Assembly (NCBI GenBank): GCA_029204045.2
Contig: CM055067.1
Location: 24,440,838 to 24,504,837 of the forward strand
Source: Tillandsia leiboldiana
Taxonomy: Eukaryota; Streptophyta; Magnoliopsida; Poales; Bromeliaceae
Reading direction: 5' to 3'
Length of the DNA: 64,000 bases
A program made the position numbers and the translations under genes. Below are positions 22,770-34,030 of this stretch, piece by piece. The notes below the pieces were generated by a model that saw only the letters and a list, made by a program, of their open reading frames with translations, made no database searches and was not told where the DNA came from. Within the stretch, counting starts at the first letter, position 1. Each line of letters starts with the position of its first letter.

Positions 22770-23193
22770 CACGTGTCCCCTGAACACGCCGCAGCCGTGC
22801 AAGCCGCCGCGGGGAGCGCCACGTGTCCCTACCCGCGTCAACGCGGTAGGTGGCGCCCGAGAATCAGCGGGCGCCACGTGGCACTGCCCATGTCGCCCCT
22901 CACCTGCCCGCGGTACGGCACCTGCCCGCGGTACGGCGCTTGTCCCCGACACCTGCCCCGCGCGCTGCGTGGACCGCGCGCGCATGCGCCCGCCAATCGG
23001 GTGCTGCCACGTGGCGCGCCCCCGGTCCACGCCTCCCCGTGCACTCCCGCAGACCGAGCGCACCTAAGCCTCCCAATCAGGCGCTGCCACGTGGACACCC
23101 GCCGGTCCACGCGCCCCGCGGTGCACCCCGGCCCATTCCCCTACACTCCATGGACCCAGCTGCGTGCGCCGGCCAATCAGGGCCTGCCACGTG
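22770..23193 (-). promoter_or_regulatory. Repeated G-box/CCAAT modules in H U3
   Basis: Six CACGTG boxes (22770, 22820, 22875, 23008, 23088, 23188). Each of the last three has CCAAT starting exactly 15 bp before it (22993, 23073, 23173). CACGTG is the plant G-box for bZIP/bHLH factors and CCAAT binds NF-Y. They lie upstream of the H TATA box (753-760) in the intact LTR. The G-family block at 29412-29565 has three CACGTG boxes. Confidence 0.7.
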
Positions 23194-23579
23194 GCTCCCC
23201 CGCCGGTCCACGGCTCCCCCATGCACCAGAAATCCAGTAAATTTTCCGGGAGTCCGTTTTTGGGCATCCGGACTCAGAATTTGGCAAACAAAAAGCCATT
23301 TTCAAGCGTTTTTCCGCGCTGAATCCAAATCCAACATCTGTTTGGCCCAAAACAATTCCGAAAATGCGGCAAATGCAGCCAAAGGCCAATCCAGCTGTGG
23401 ATATCACACAGGGTCCATTTGTGGCATCCCTTTGATGCACTATGGGTCAGATACACCAACACTAGGTGTTCTACACCACGGTTCATGGGAGAAGCAACAC
23501 GGGGATCATGGTCACCACAGTACCCCTCACTCAAAACCAAGGAAATACCAAAATCCCGAGTTCTGCAAGCTGGGGTACC

Positions 23580-23770
23580 GGTACCCATCATGCAGTACCG
23601 GTACCCAACTCACAATTCCGGAACCCCTCCATGGTTCCGAAACTCCAAGCACAAAACTGCAAGGAAACACCCTCCAGATCCGGAACTCAAGCTTCAGTTC
23701 CGAAACACAATGCTCAGTTCCGAAACTCAAGCTTCAGTTCCGGAACTCAAGTTCCCAAAAGCCCCAAATC
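23580..23770 (-). repeat. Short repeats around GTTCCGGAAC in H LTR
   Basis: GTTCCGAAAC, GTTCCGGAAC and GGTACCGGTACC motifs recur every 15-40 bp with AAGCTTCAG between them. The G 3' LTR has the same kind of array near 57270-57321, where E is inserted. Confidence 0.6.
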
Positions 23771-24113
23771 CGAAGTCTGAAGCTTCAATAACGCCGCGAC
23801 CAACTCACTTTTCGCCCCGGAAGCTCCCGCATCACTTTGAAACCTCCTGAACTCCACTGTAAACATAAAATACACATGTTCCAAGTATTTTCCCAATTTT
23901 TCTGTGCACAACTGTGGAGTCGAAGCTCTAACCAAACCAATACTCTACAAGTACACAATGCCCTGAAAATGCCGATTCAAGCTGGGGCTTCCGCGTCGAT
24001 ATGAATCAACCCGAACTCATCTGTAAACACAAATGGAACACGCCCGAGGCGATTTCTCAGGACCACGCCATCTTGCGAGGTCGGTGCACTCAACAAAGTC
24101 CCGGTACTCTACA

Positions 24114-27100
24114 CAAACTATGCTTATTGGAAAGTACGCATGAGAGCGTTTTTAATTTCCATCGATGAACGGGTTTGGCAATCAATTGAGTTTGGATGGA
24201 CAAATCCTACTGAGATTATTGTTGATGTTGTCACCATCAAACCTAGGTCGAAATGGACTAAGGAAGAAATTGATTCTTCTTCTTACAACGGCAAAGGAAT
24301 TAACGCCTTATTTAATGCTTTGTCGCAAACTGAATTTTCTCGCGTCTCGGCATGTGAGACTGTGAAAAAAATATGGGATACTCTACAAGTTACACATGAG
24401 GGTACAAGTTTAGTGAAGGTTCAAAAACTGTAAATGCTTACGAGCAAATTTGACTCTATTTTTATGGCAGAAAATGAATCGTTCACAGATTATTATACAC
24501 GATTGCAAGATATCGTTAATACATGTGCTAACTTGGGAGAGAAAATTTCATAATCTAAAGTTGTAAGAAAGATTTTGAGAACTCTTCCGGAAAGATTTCG
24601 CCCTAAGGTCGCAGCCATTGAAACAGTAAAACACCCGGACGAAATCAAGGTAGAAGAATTAGTTGGTGCACTTCAAACTTATGAAATGACTTTTCCTACT
24701 AACTATTCTTCTGGAAAGCCTTCCTCTTCTTCTAAGTCTTCAGGTTTTGCATTGAAATCAATAAAGGAAGAAGACGCGGATTCATCCTCCTCAGACGCAG
24801 ATGAGAATATATAAATGGAGGATTTCGAGAAACAACTTGCACTCTTGATGAGGAAATTTCGCCGAAACTTTCGAAGGGGAAATTCAAGTAAATCCTCATT
24901 CTTCGTTAAGTCCAAGAAAGGCAAAGGATCTTCAAGCTTTAAGTCAAGAAAGCAAGAGGGTTCTTCAAAGGACAAGAAGAACTCTGAGGGACAAATTCAA
25001 TGTTTCATGTGCCGAGGTTATGGCCACATCTCAACAGAATGTCCCAACAAGAATCCGTCAAAGAAGAAGGCTATGCAAGCCGTCACTTGGGATGACACTT
25101 CCACTTCCAATGAGTCATCTTCTAATGATGAGGACAATAACGCCACAGCATTCCACGCGTCAACAACTTCACCTTACATGTGCTTTTCAGCGACTTCCTC
25201 TGGTTCATTATCCAACACCTTGGTTGAAGAGAATGCAACGGACGATGAATCGAGTGATTCGGAAGGTGAAGATTTTGCTTTTGCCTACCATAAACTATTA
25301 AAGGATTCAAAGAAATTGGCAAAGCAAAACAAGAGTTTGAGAAGAAGATTGCGGGATCTTGAAGAACAATCTAAAGAAGCAACTTCTCTCTCAAACGCTC
25401 TTGAAGCGGAAAAGGATAACTTGGTTAAAATCAATGTTTCCCTTCAAGAGAAGAACGAGCATTTCGAGAAGGAGCACATCAAACTGGTTGATAAAGCTAA
25501 CTACTTCTTGAAGCTCTACTCCGAGACTCGACAAGAAAAATTGGAGATGACGAAGACCATATTCCAACTTAAGGACGATTGAAGCGATTTTCTTCTGGAA
25601 GGAGCAAGTTGGACAAGTTGCTTGGTCTCGGTCAAACGAATCGGTTGGGTCTTGGATACACTCGAACCAGCAATGATCCAAGTTCGAGTGAAACGGTTTT
25701 TGTGCCCCAGTCGGTTTCTCCTCCTCCGACAAAAATCACTGCATCCAACGTGAACAAGCCTACCTCATCTACTTCGGGTTCCCCATGCAATAAGGTATGC
25801 TTTCGTTGCGGTTTTGCAGGGCACACAAGACAAAATTGCAAGAATGGAGCAAAGCGATCAAATCAAGCACCTCTTGCAATAACTACCATTGAGGACAAAG
25901 ACCGGAATTCAAGAAGAAATCAATCAAAGGTCAAGAACAACGGTAGTACACCCCACAAGACGACGTCATCATGGATTCCAAAGAAAAGCGATCAATTGAA
26001 CAAGACGCATTCACCAAGGAAATCAATGTCACAATCATTGCCGACGTATTCCAAAACTTGCATGGATTGGGTGCGCAAAGGTGAAGTCTTCCCTTGTCTT
26101 GTCATTTATACATCACTTTATGCGTATGACAATTCGTCTTGGTATCTGGAGAGTGGTTGCTCACGCCACATGACCGGAGATAAAAACGTTTTTCAAACCC
26201 TTGAGAAAACCTCTGGAGGACATGTAGTTTTTTGGAGATGGACGATCTTCAAAAATTGTCGGCAAAGGAACCATTGCTATTCCAGATGGCCCGGCTTTAA
26301 ACAATATTTTGTTTGTTGAAGGCCTTAAGACTAACCTCATAAGCATTAGCCAACTTTGTGATGATGGTTTTTCAGTTAATTTTTCTTCTGTAGAATGTCT
26401 TGTAATTGATGTAAATCATTCATTCATTTTGAAAGGGGTTAGGTCACAGAACAATTGCTATGTAGTTTCTGGTAAAACAAGTCAAAATTGTAACCTAGTG
26501 TCACTTGATAATGAAACACTTTGGCACGAAAGACTAGGTCACATTAACTTTAAGGAACTATCTAGAATTTCTAACAAAGAGATAGTTAGAGGTGTTCCTA
26601 AATTGAACTTCAAAGAAAACCTTGTGTGTGGTGGTTACCAAAAGGGAAAACAAACGAGATCCACTCACAAGAATTTGAACCATGTAGGAACTAAACGCCC
26701 ATTAGAATTATTGCATATGGATTTAATGGGGCCAACTCGTCAACCTAGTTTGGGTGGAAAATAGTATATTTTTCTTTTGGTTGATGATTTCTCTAGATAT
26801 TCTTGGGTAGAATTTTAAAAAGAGAAAGCAGATACTTTTGACTCTTTTCATGATATATGCCATCGTATTATGATTGAGAAAATTGAAAAGATTGTCCGTA
26901 TTCGCAGTGATAGTGGTGGAGAATTCATTAATTCAAAATTCATTGATTTTTGCTCTTCAAATGGCACAAAACATGAATTCTCTACACCTTATACACCGCA
27001 GCAAAACGGTGTAGTCGAGCGCAAAAATAGAGTTGTTCAACAGATGGCACGTGTTATGCTTCATAGCCAGAAACTCCCTTTATATTTTTGAGCTGAAGCA

Positions 27101-27976
27101 ATTAACACTGCTATCTATGTAATTAATCGCATCTATTTGCGCCCGGGTACGTTGAATACCCCATATGAGCTATGGTTTAATAGATAACCTAATATCAAGT
27201 ACTTTCGTATCTTCGGGAGTCGTTGTTACATTTTACGCGATCGAGAAAATCTTGGAAAATTCGACTCTCGAAGTGATGAAGGAATTTTTATGGGTTATTC
27301 TACAAATAGTAGAGCATATCGAGTATACAATCTTGAATCAAAAACGATGATTGAATCAATTAATGTTAAAGTAGATGAAGCTTCTCATTTGTCTTCTGAT
27401 AAATCTACTCTTGATATGTCTCTTGATGATGAATCTCCTGCTAATGATATTGTATCTTTGCATGATAAATCTTCTGAAAATTTTGATGCATCTCATGGTT
27501 CTTCTAGTTCATCTAATGTGCAGGATTCATCACAAATTCCCCCGAGTACTCCGTTACCTCAAACGTTATGAATCTCCAAGGACCATCCGGAATCAAACAT
27601 CATTGGAGATCCTCACGAAGGAGTTAGGACTCAGAGACAATTGGAATGTGGAGTTGCATGCTACGTCTCCATGGTAGAACCAAGGAATATTGATGAAGCT
27701 CTTCAGGACGATTATTGGATTGAAGCAGTGCAAAAAGAGCTCAATCAATTCGAAAGGAACAAAGTCTGGGAACTAACGAAGCCCCCGAAGCAACAACATA
27801 TAATCGGTACAAAATGGATTTTCAAGAACAAGAAAAATGAAGAAGGTGCCGTTATTCGGAACAAAGCAAGATTAGTTGCTCAGGGCTATTCACAAGTTAA
27901 AGGTACAGACTTTGATGAAACTTTTGCCCCGGTAGCCCGTCTCGAGTCAATTCGTATTTTATTTGCGATTGCTTGT
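24114..27976 (+). pseudogene. Copia I gag-pol fragment, heavily decayed
   Basis: The oldest layer in the window. It starts inside gag at the FDGTNYAYW motif, where H cut it, and ends in RT after RLESIRILFAIAC, where the G-family element cut it. It keeps two CCHC knuckles (from 25001 and 25798), a coiled-coil segment, a protease whose catalytic Asp is changed to Glu (26149-26151), GAG-pre-integrase and integrase segments, and the start of RT. Stops include TAA at 24432 and 24551, TAA near 24812, TAG at 26762, and TGA or TAA in Trp and Lys codons of integrase (about 27090, 27185), plus frameshifts near 25580 and 26230. Same family as A, with which it shares the TAA at the KIP/KIS position of gag. 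Confidence 0.9.
27972..27976. repeat. Probable target site of the G-family insertion in I
   Basis: CTTGT of copia I directly precedes TGTAAGACC. The matching right-hand copy should lie beyond the window, so this is not confirmed. Confidence 0.4.
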
Positions 27977-30464
27977 TGTAAGACCTGGTCTTTCCTTAAC
28001 CCTTCTCGTCACCCCTCTTCTTGTAATGTCCGACCGAGGGCCTTATTTTTGGTGTTTTTCCGGACAGACCGTCGGGGCCCGCAGATAATTTTAGGCGGTA
28101 GAGCTCGCGGAGCAGAGCGCGCGGGCGTGATCGGTTTCAGTTTCCGACTTCCGGTTTGATCAGAATTAATTTTTGAAGTTCGGACCCCCCGTAGGCGCTC
28201 CGAGATCCGCACAGGCGACTTGTACGACTCCCGAGGTAATCCGAACCCTCTCTTTTAATCCCCTTTAGGCTGGCTAGTGACCTAGAAAATTGGGGGTTTT
28301 AACACTTGGTTTGACCCGGTTGTGTTAGGTCAGACGAGTTGATTTAAAGACGTGCAGATCTAGGGTTTCCCACCCCCTATGCATTTTGAACGTTCGAGGA
28401 AGGAAGAGGAACCCTAGTTTTCCCCGTTTGCGATCCAAGGTGTGGCGCAAAACTCTTCGGGGATCTTCGGGCGAAGGCGGGCAATCTCTCTTCCTCCTCT
28501 TTCCCTCGCGAATCAAGGTACGTTTTTAAGAGTTCTTGATTTTGTTTTTTTTTTTTGGGGGGGGGACGTTCGTGGTTTGGGGTTGGGGCGATCGGGGCCG
28601 CCGCCGCCGCCGCGCGGGCCGCCTGCCGGTGGGGCGCCGCGCGGCAGGCGTGCCGCGCGAGCACCGCCCGCAGGCTGGCACCGCGCGGGCAGGGGCCGCG
28701 CGGGCCGCCTGCAGGCGGGGCGCCGCACTGCGCGGGCACCCTGTGAGGTCCCGGAATCCCCCGCGTTGGGTTGCCGATTGTTGGGCAGCTTTTAGTGGCC
28801 GTTGGGAGTGTTTGTGCGCTTATCGGGCCCGAGAAATGGATCTGTGGTGCAATTTGGGTTTTAGTTGCATCACTGGAGGCCTGCGTGGTGTGTCGGTGTT
28901 GTTTGCGCGCAATTTGGACACAAGTGTTGGACTTCGGGCTTAAAAGGAGATCCCGTGGGAATTTGGAAGACCCGTCGGGTGTTTAGAAGTGGTTTCGTGC
29001 GATTCTGATGTCAAAATTGGACTACGGGCGAAGTTTGGATAAAAGATTACCTCTCCGGTCGCCTTCGGGGATTTTTAAAGTTGGAATTTGGCAAATCGGA
29101 CTTCGGATATGGACCCGGCGCGAAAATCGGATCGAGTGGGCATTCGGCAAATTTTCGGGTGAGAATTTGGAGAAACGGACATCGTTTTTGGATTCAGCGC
29201 GCGAAATCGCTAAGAATGGACTATTTATTTGTTTAATTTGGAGCCCGGATGGTTTGCGCGTTTTTCGAGGCGACGCGGCACGAGATTCGAGGCGTGCGCG
29301 TTTTTTGAGGTGTCGCAGCACGCTTTCCGAGGGCGTACGGCGCACGCGTGGCACGACAGGCAGGCGCGCTTGGGAAGCGTGCCTGCGGCGTGGGGCGCAC
29401 GCGGGGGCCGCCACGTGGTGGGCCCCCACTGGCGCCCGCTCGGGCGCACGTGACACCACGCCCGTGTGGCGCGCCCGTGTCCCGCGCCTGCGCGGGCACG
29501 GTGTCACGCGCCCGTGTGGCGCGCAGGCTGCGCACCCGCGTTGCGCGCAGGGGCGCAGCCACGTGGCGCGCGCCGCGGTTCCCTGCGCCTGGTGCACCCG
29601 GCTGGGTACTGTGGACCGGCGGGTGCACCGTGAACCGGTGCACCGTGGACCACTTTCCTCCTCCTCCCTCCATTTCTTCTTCTTCTTTCTCCCCCGCACC
29701 CCCATTTCTCCTCCTTTTCTTTCTTTCTTCTTCACCCGAGCGAGAGGGAGAGTGAAGGAGGAGATTGTGGGAGATGCGGCGTTGCGTCGTGAGCCTCGTG
29801 AAGCGTGCGGGGTCGTCAGTGGGAGCGTTGCGGCGACGGCGGTGCAGTCGGGTAGGTCCCGTGTGCTAATTTTACGGTATTTTTGGCACAATTTTCGAGC
29901 GATCTTTTGGACAATAAATTAACCCTCTTGCTTTTATCTGTGTTGGGAACTGTGTTTTTACTGCTCCGTTTTGCGTGCGGACCCCGGCGGCGTGCACCGT
30001 TTTGCTTGCGGCCTCCGTTTTGCGCGCGGGTTTCGGCACCGTGCTCCGTTTTGCATGCGAACCCTGGCGGCGTGCAACGTTTTGCATACGGACTCCGTTT
30101 TGCGCGCGTGTTTCGGCACCGTGCTCCGTTTTGCGTGCGGACCCCGACGGCGTGCACCGTTTTGCGTGCGGATTCTGGCACCGTGCACCATTTTACGTGC
30201 GGACTCCGTTTTGCGTGTGGATTCCGGCGGCGTGCTTCGTTTTGCGTGCGGACTCCGACAGCGGACATCGTTTTGCGTGCTGATCGCGTGGAGGCCAATT
30301 GCAAGTGTCTACGAGCAATTGGTGGCAAATCGAGGTGGGTGGCCTTATCTCCAAGTTTTATGGACTGTACAGAAATTCTACTGATGTAGGACTATGCATG
30401 ATAGTTTATTTTCGGGTATAGCATACTATATTGTAGGAATTGTTATTCCTTTTATCATATGTTA
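27977..30464 (+). mobile_element. Gypsy LTR-like block, 5' side of element G (chimeric)
   Basis: Starts TGTAAGACCTGG right after broken copia I. The first part (to about 29150) has a G+C-rich stretch (28590-28740) and no match to the G 3' LTR. From about 29180 it aligns with the H LTR (read on its minus strand). Near 30290-30400 it matches the B LTR around CCAATTGCAAGTGTC. The end runs into G leader sequence without a recognisable LTR terminus or PBS, so U5 and PBS are probably deleted near 30455-30464. Its start differs from the G 3' LTR start TGTAGAGTACTGG. Confidence 0.6.
29955..30290 (+). repeat. Minisatellite in the G 5' LTR block
   Basis: About ten units of roughly 30 bp around CCGTTTTGCGTGCGGAC, with a higher-order pattern of about 90 bp in which GGCGGCGTGC and GGCACCGTGC alternate. 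Confidence 0.8.
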
Positions 30465-30634
30465 ATAGGTCATTGAGGACTTAGAGACCCTAGGCTATTG
30501 GTTGGACAGTAGGATGACTGTCGTGAGAGACGTGACTTTAGCGAGAGTCCTGATTGAGTTTGTACCTCCCACAGGGGATTGGGGCGAGTGATCTTACATG
30601 TTTATTCTCTAAAGTAATTATGTTGGCTGCAGAC
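30465..30634 (+). other. 5' leader of gypsy G, left of the C insertion
   Basis: From ATAGGTCATTGAGGAC it aligns with the sequence just inside the PBS of B (opposite strand, about 17200-17380), including GCGAGAGTCC and ATGTTGGCTGCAGAC. It continues after C at 53277. Confidence 0.75.
30630..30634. repeat. Target-site duplication of copia C, left copy
   Basis: CAGAC, repeated exactly at 53272-53276. Confidence 0.9.
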
Positions 30635-30963
30635 TGTTACGGCATTTTGGTGTTGGCATATTTCGTGAGTCATGTCAGTGAGTTGAGTCGGAGTCTTAAA
30701 GGGATCAAATTGTCAATCAGCAATCAAAGACTTAGAGAAGATTCAACAAGAGCTCAAGTTGACACTCAGTGTCTTGAGTCTTGAAGATTGAAGTTGAAGA
30801 ATTGTGGATCAGTTACATCAATCTCAAGAAGAAAGTATTCAAAAGGATCCGGTATGGTTAACTAAATAATTTTGGTGATCCGAATACTTTCTTATAGTGT
30901 AGAAACACTTGGAAGAATTTTTAATTGCATAAAAATCAAAAACTGGACATGGGGCATGTTCAG

Positions 30964-31186
30964 GATCCGGATCAGATGATCCAATCTGGATCCCGAAGGG
31001 TATTAGTTCATGTGCAAATCCAATCCGGATCCAAGCCTATTCTGATCCGTATCCCGAACATTGGATGTTGCTGAAATTCATGAACGATCCGGATCGGGAA
31101 GTTCAATCCGGATCCCGAACCCTTGGTTTTCTGGAATTGTCTATCACGCTACGACGATCCGGATCGCAGTAAATCCGATCCGTATC
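30964..31186 (+). promoter_or_regulatory. U3 palindrome array of C
   Basis: Eight GATCCGGATC or near copies, paired as in A, several followed by CCCGAA(C), ending 66 bp before the TATA box. Confidence 0.75.
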
Positions 31187-31252
31187 GCCGTCCGTAAAAT
31201 TTCCAGATAAGGTAAGTTTTTGATTCTTATCTCTTTCCAAAGGTTTCTAAAC

Positions 31253-31260
31253 TATAAATA
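31253..31260 (+). promoter_or_regulatory. TATA box of C 5' LTR
   Basis: TATAAATA, at the same distance from the palindrome array as in A. The 3' LTR has it too, near 52492. Confidence 0.8.
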
Positions 31261-31511
31261 GACATTTAGGGTTTCTCAAAAACGTGGGAGCTACGGCCGA
31301 TGAATTTATAAAACACTTGAGAGCAACCCTAGAGGCTAGGTTTTTATCGATCTTCTTTATAGCCTCTTTTAGGTCAATTCGATGGTTCTTTCAAGAACAT
31401 ATCTTTTGTCGAATTGATCTAATCTTTGCTTAGAGATTTCTTCTACGGTTCCTCAATGAGAATCTAAGCAAAGGATCACCATCGAAGTCAATATTCTTAT
31501 CGACTGAGTTT

Positions 31512-31616
31512 GCGTCGTGGATTCGACGTGGCATCGTGGATTCGGTGTGCTAAAGGCGTTTCGTGGATTCGAAACGTGTGCTCGTGGATTCGAGTGGCGT
31601 TCGTGGATTCGAACGT
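31512..31616 (+). other. Leader hairpin array with constant TGGATT loop (C)
   Basis: Five inverted repeats in 105 bp, all with loop TGGATT: CGTCG/CGACG (31513-31528), CATCG/CGGTG with one G-T pair (31532-31547), GTTTCG/CGAAAC (31558-31575), CTCG/CGAG (31581-31594), CGTTCG/CGAACG (31598-31615). Every stem differs and every stem pairs. Transcribed from the LTR promoter, upstream of the PBS. Confidence 0.85.
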
Positions 31617-31650
31617 GTGCAGTGGACGTGCAAAATCGTTGGAGCGCGAA

Positions 31651-31850
31651 GTCCGAAGAAGTTGAAGGAGGGGTTAAATCCGTGGAGACGGTAATCACCT
31701 TGTTATTCTTCTTTTCTTAGTGGATTGTTATTGCGTGGACATCCAACCGGTCAGCGCAAGGTCCGAAGAAGCTGAAGGAGGGGTTGAGTCCGTGGAGTCG
31801 GTAATCACCTTGTTATTCTTCTATTCTTAGTGGATTGTTATTGCGTGTTG
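31651..31850 (+). repeat. Tandem duplication in C leader, period 110 bp
   Basis: GTCCGAAGAAG recurs at 31651 and 31761, and the shared part runs through GGTAATCACCTTGTTATTC to ATTGCGTG. Present in both LTRs, so it predates insertion. Confidence 0.8.
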
Positions 31851-32035
31851 GTCCCATGGTTTTTCTCCTGGATTGGAGTTTCCACGTAAATCTCGGTGTG
31901 CTATTTTAATTTTCCGCATTGGTTTTTATTTTGCACTGAGATTTGGTTTTATAAGTATTACACCTATTCACCCCCCCTCTAGTTGTTTGATAGTACCTAT
32001 TTAGATCCTTGTGGATCCTATAAAAACCCTACAAT

Positions 32036-32047
32036 TGGTATCAGAGC
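32036..32047 (+). other. Primer-binding site of C
   Basis: TGGTATCAGAGC, two bases after the 5' LTR. Confidence 0.92.
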
Positions 32048-32067
32048 GGGTTTTAGGTTTATCTATC

Positions 32068-34030
32068 ATGTTGGGTGGAAGTGGTAATATTTATAGACCT
32101 CCTCTTTTTGATGGGACCAATTATGCTTATTGGAAAGTGCGGATGAGAGCTTTTCTCATCTCAATTGATGAGCGGGTGTGGCAAACCGTGGAAGACGGTT
32201 GGGTGCATCCTGTTGAGGAAGTAGGAAATTCTACTACCCCAAAACCTCGCTCTAGATGGTCCAAAGAGGAATTTGAAAGATCTTCTTACAATGGGAAAGG
32301 TATGAACGCTCTATTTAATTCTCTTTCCTCGACTGGATTTACACGAATTTTCGCGTATGAAACCGCGAAGGAAATTTGGGATATTCTCAAAATTACACAT
32401 GAGGGTACTAATCTTGTAAAAAATTCAAAAGCTCCAGATGCTTACAAGTCAATTTGACTCTATTCATATGGAAGAGCATGAATTATTTACAGATTATTAC
32501 ACTAGACTTCAAGATGTAATAAATACATGTGCTAATTTAGGAGAAAAGATCCCGGAGTCAAAAATTGTAAGAAAGATACTTCGGACTCTTCCAGAACGGT
32601 TTAGGGCAAAGGTTACCGCCATTGAAACCGTTAGTCATCCGGATGAGATGAGTGTAGAGGAATTAGTAGGTGCTTTGCAAACTTATGAAATGACTTTTCC
32701 TACTAATCAAGTTTCTTCCAAGTCTTCTTCTAAGCTTACAGGTATTGCGTTCAAATCAACAAAGGAAGAAGATAGCGAATCAAGTTCCGACGATGAAATC
32801 TCTTTTGCCGATTTTGAGGAACAATTGGCGCGGATCACAAAGAAATTTCGTCGGAAATTTTGGAAGAATCGAACCGATGGATCTTCATCCACGAAACCAT
32901 CTAAAGGATCATCGGGTTCTAAATCCTCTAATCTCAAAAGCTTTGCAAAACCTTCTAAAGAAAAAGAAAAAGATGATTTCGAAGGGGAAATCCAATGCTA
33001 TAGATGCAAAGGCTACGGCCATTTTTCAACGGAATGTCCTTCTCCAAAATCATATAGAAAGAAGGCTTTGCAAGCGAAAACTTGGGACGATTCTACTTCT
33101 AATGAATCGACCTCAAGTAAAGAGGAAAAAGTCGTTGCCTTACATGCTTCTCAAATTCCCTCTTCTAATGTTTGTTTATCATCTTTAATCACTGACTCTA
33201 TTCCTTTGATTTTGCATGAAACATCAACATCCAACGGAGAGTCATCAAGTGAGGGGGAGTCGGATGAAGAAGAACTCGTTGAGGCATATCAACAACTTCT
33301 TGCGGAATCTAAGAAGATGGCCAAGCATATCAAGAAGTTGAGGAAGCAACGACTTGAGAATCAAGACGAGAATCAAGCTTTAAAGATAAAACTTCATGAT
33401 CTCGAGGAGGAACAAGGACGTTTATTGGATAACAATAAAATCCTCCAAGAAAAGCTAAACCAATCGGAGACAAACGCTAAATCATATATGGACAAGATTG
33501 GTTTTCTAGAAAAGCAGTTTGAGGAAATTCATGTCACCAACCAAGCTTTGACCAAGCAAGTTCATCAACTCAAATCCGACATACAAAGGCTTTCAACCGG
33601 TTTCAAAAACTTTGACGGTATGTCCGGATTAGGTCAAACAAGCAAGGTTGGTTTGGGTTTTAAAAAGGATCAAACTGTGCATGCTTCAAGTTCCACATTC
33701 AAATTGAAAGGAAGAACGTGTCACTTATGTGGACTTGAAGGACATTTGGTGAAGAATTGCCCGAAAAAGAGAAAGAAGAGTCCTTCGGCAACTTCATCTA
33801 CGGAGCGAACTCAACGGAATCAAAAGACACATCAAGTCAAAGGAGTTCACTCAACCCACCAAAGGTCCGAGCCACAATATCAATCATACAAGTGGATCAC
33901 TACGAGGCAAAGACCTAAGGTGGACCAACAGTCAAAGCGAACAACCCCCGGCCACAACGAATCAAGACAACCCAAAATCCAGCGATTTTGGATTCGGAAA
34001 GGTGATATCTTTCCTTGTCTTAAGTTCTAA
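32068..34030 (+). pseudogene. Copia C gag with one frameshift
   Basis: Start chosen at 32068, the ATG matching the A start. Frame one runs to the stop at 32457. One extra A in the run at about 32416-32421 shifts the frame, and the second frame continues to 34030. Domains: N-terminal FDGTNYAYW and the plant copia gag core, first CCHC knuckle (from 32996), acidic Ser-rich linker, coiled coil (about 33270-33600), second CCHC knuckle (from 33719), basic tail. It ends at the point where the A polyprotein passes into protease, with a stop after FPCLKF. Gag binds the RNA and builds the particle. Apart from the single-base shift the frame is clean, so the lesion is recent or a sequencing error. C has Glu (32555-32557) where A and I have TAA. 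Confidence 0.85.

Larger units (their letters stand above)
22729..24113 (-). mobile_element. Gypsy element H, LTR fragment (U3 side)
   Basis: Continuation of the H LTR after A, ending GGTACTCTACA at 24113, where copia I resumes. Read on the minus strand it starts TGTAGAGTACCGGG and aligns with the G 3' LTR (56677 onward) for several hundred bases. It contains G-box/CCAAT modules (22770-23193) and a TTCCGGAA-rich array (23580-23770). With 1-901 it gives more than 2.2 kb of LTR. The rest of H is left of the window. Confidence 0.8.
30635..32033 (+). repeat. 5' LTR of copia C
   Basis: TGTTACGGC...CCTACA, 1399 bp. Palindrome array at 30964-31186, TATA box at 31253-31260, hairpin array at 31512-31616, partial tandem duplication at 31651-31850. 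The start and general plan are shared with A, but much of the sequence is diverged. Confidence 0.95.

Noticed and set aside
29955..30290. CRISPR-like array of repeats near 30 bp
   Set aside because: No unique spacers, no cas genes, eukaryotic LTR context; it is a degenerate minisatellite.
32416..32457. Programmed frameshift in C gag
   Set aside because: The shift is one extra A in a homopolymer in the middle of gag, not at a domain junction, and A and I lack it; a mutation or sequencing error is simpler.
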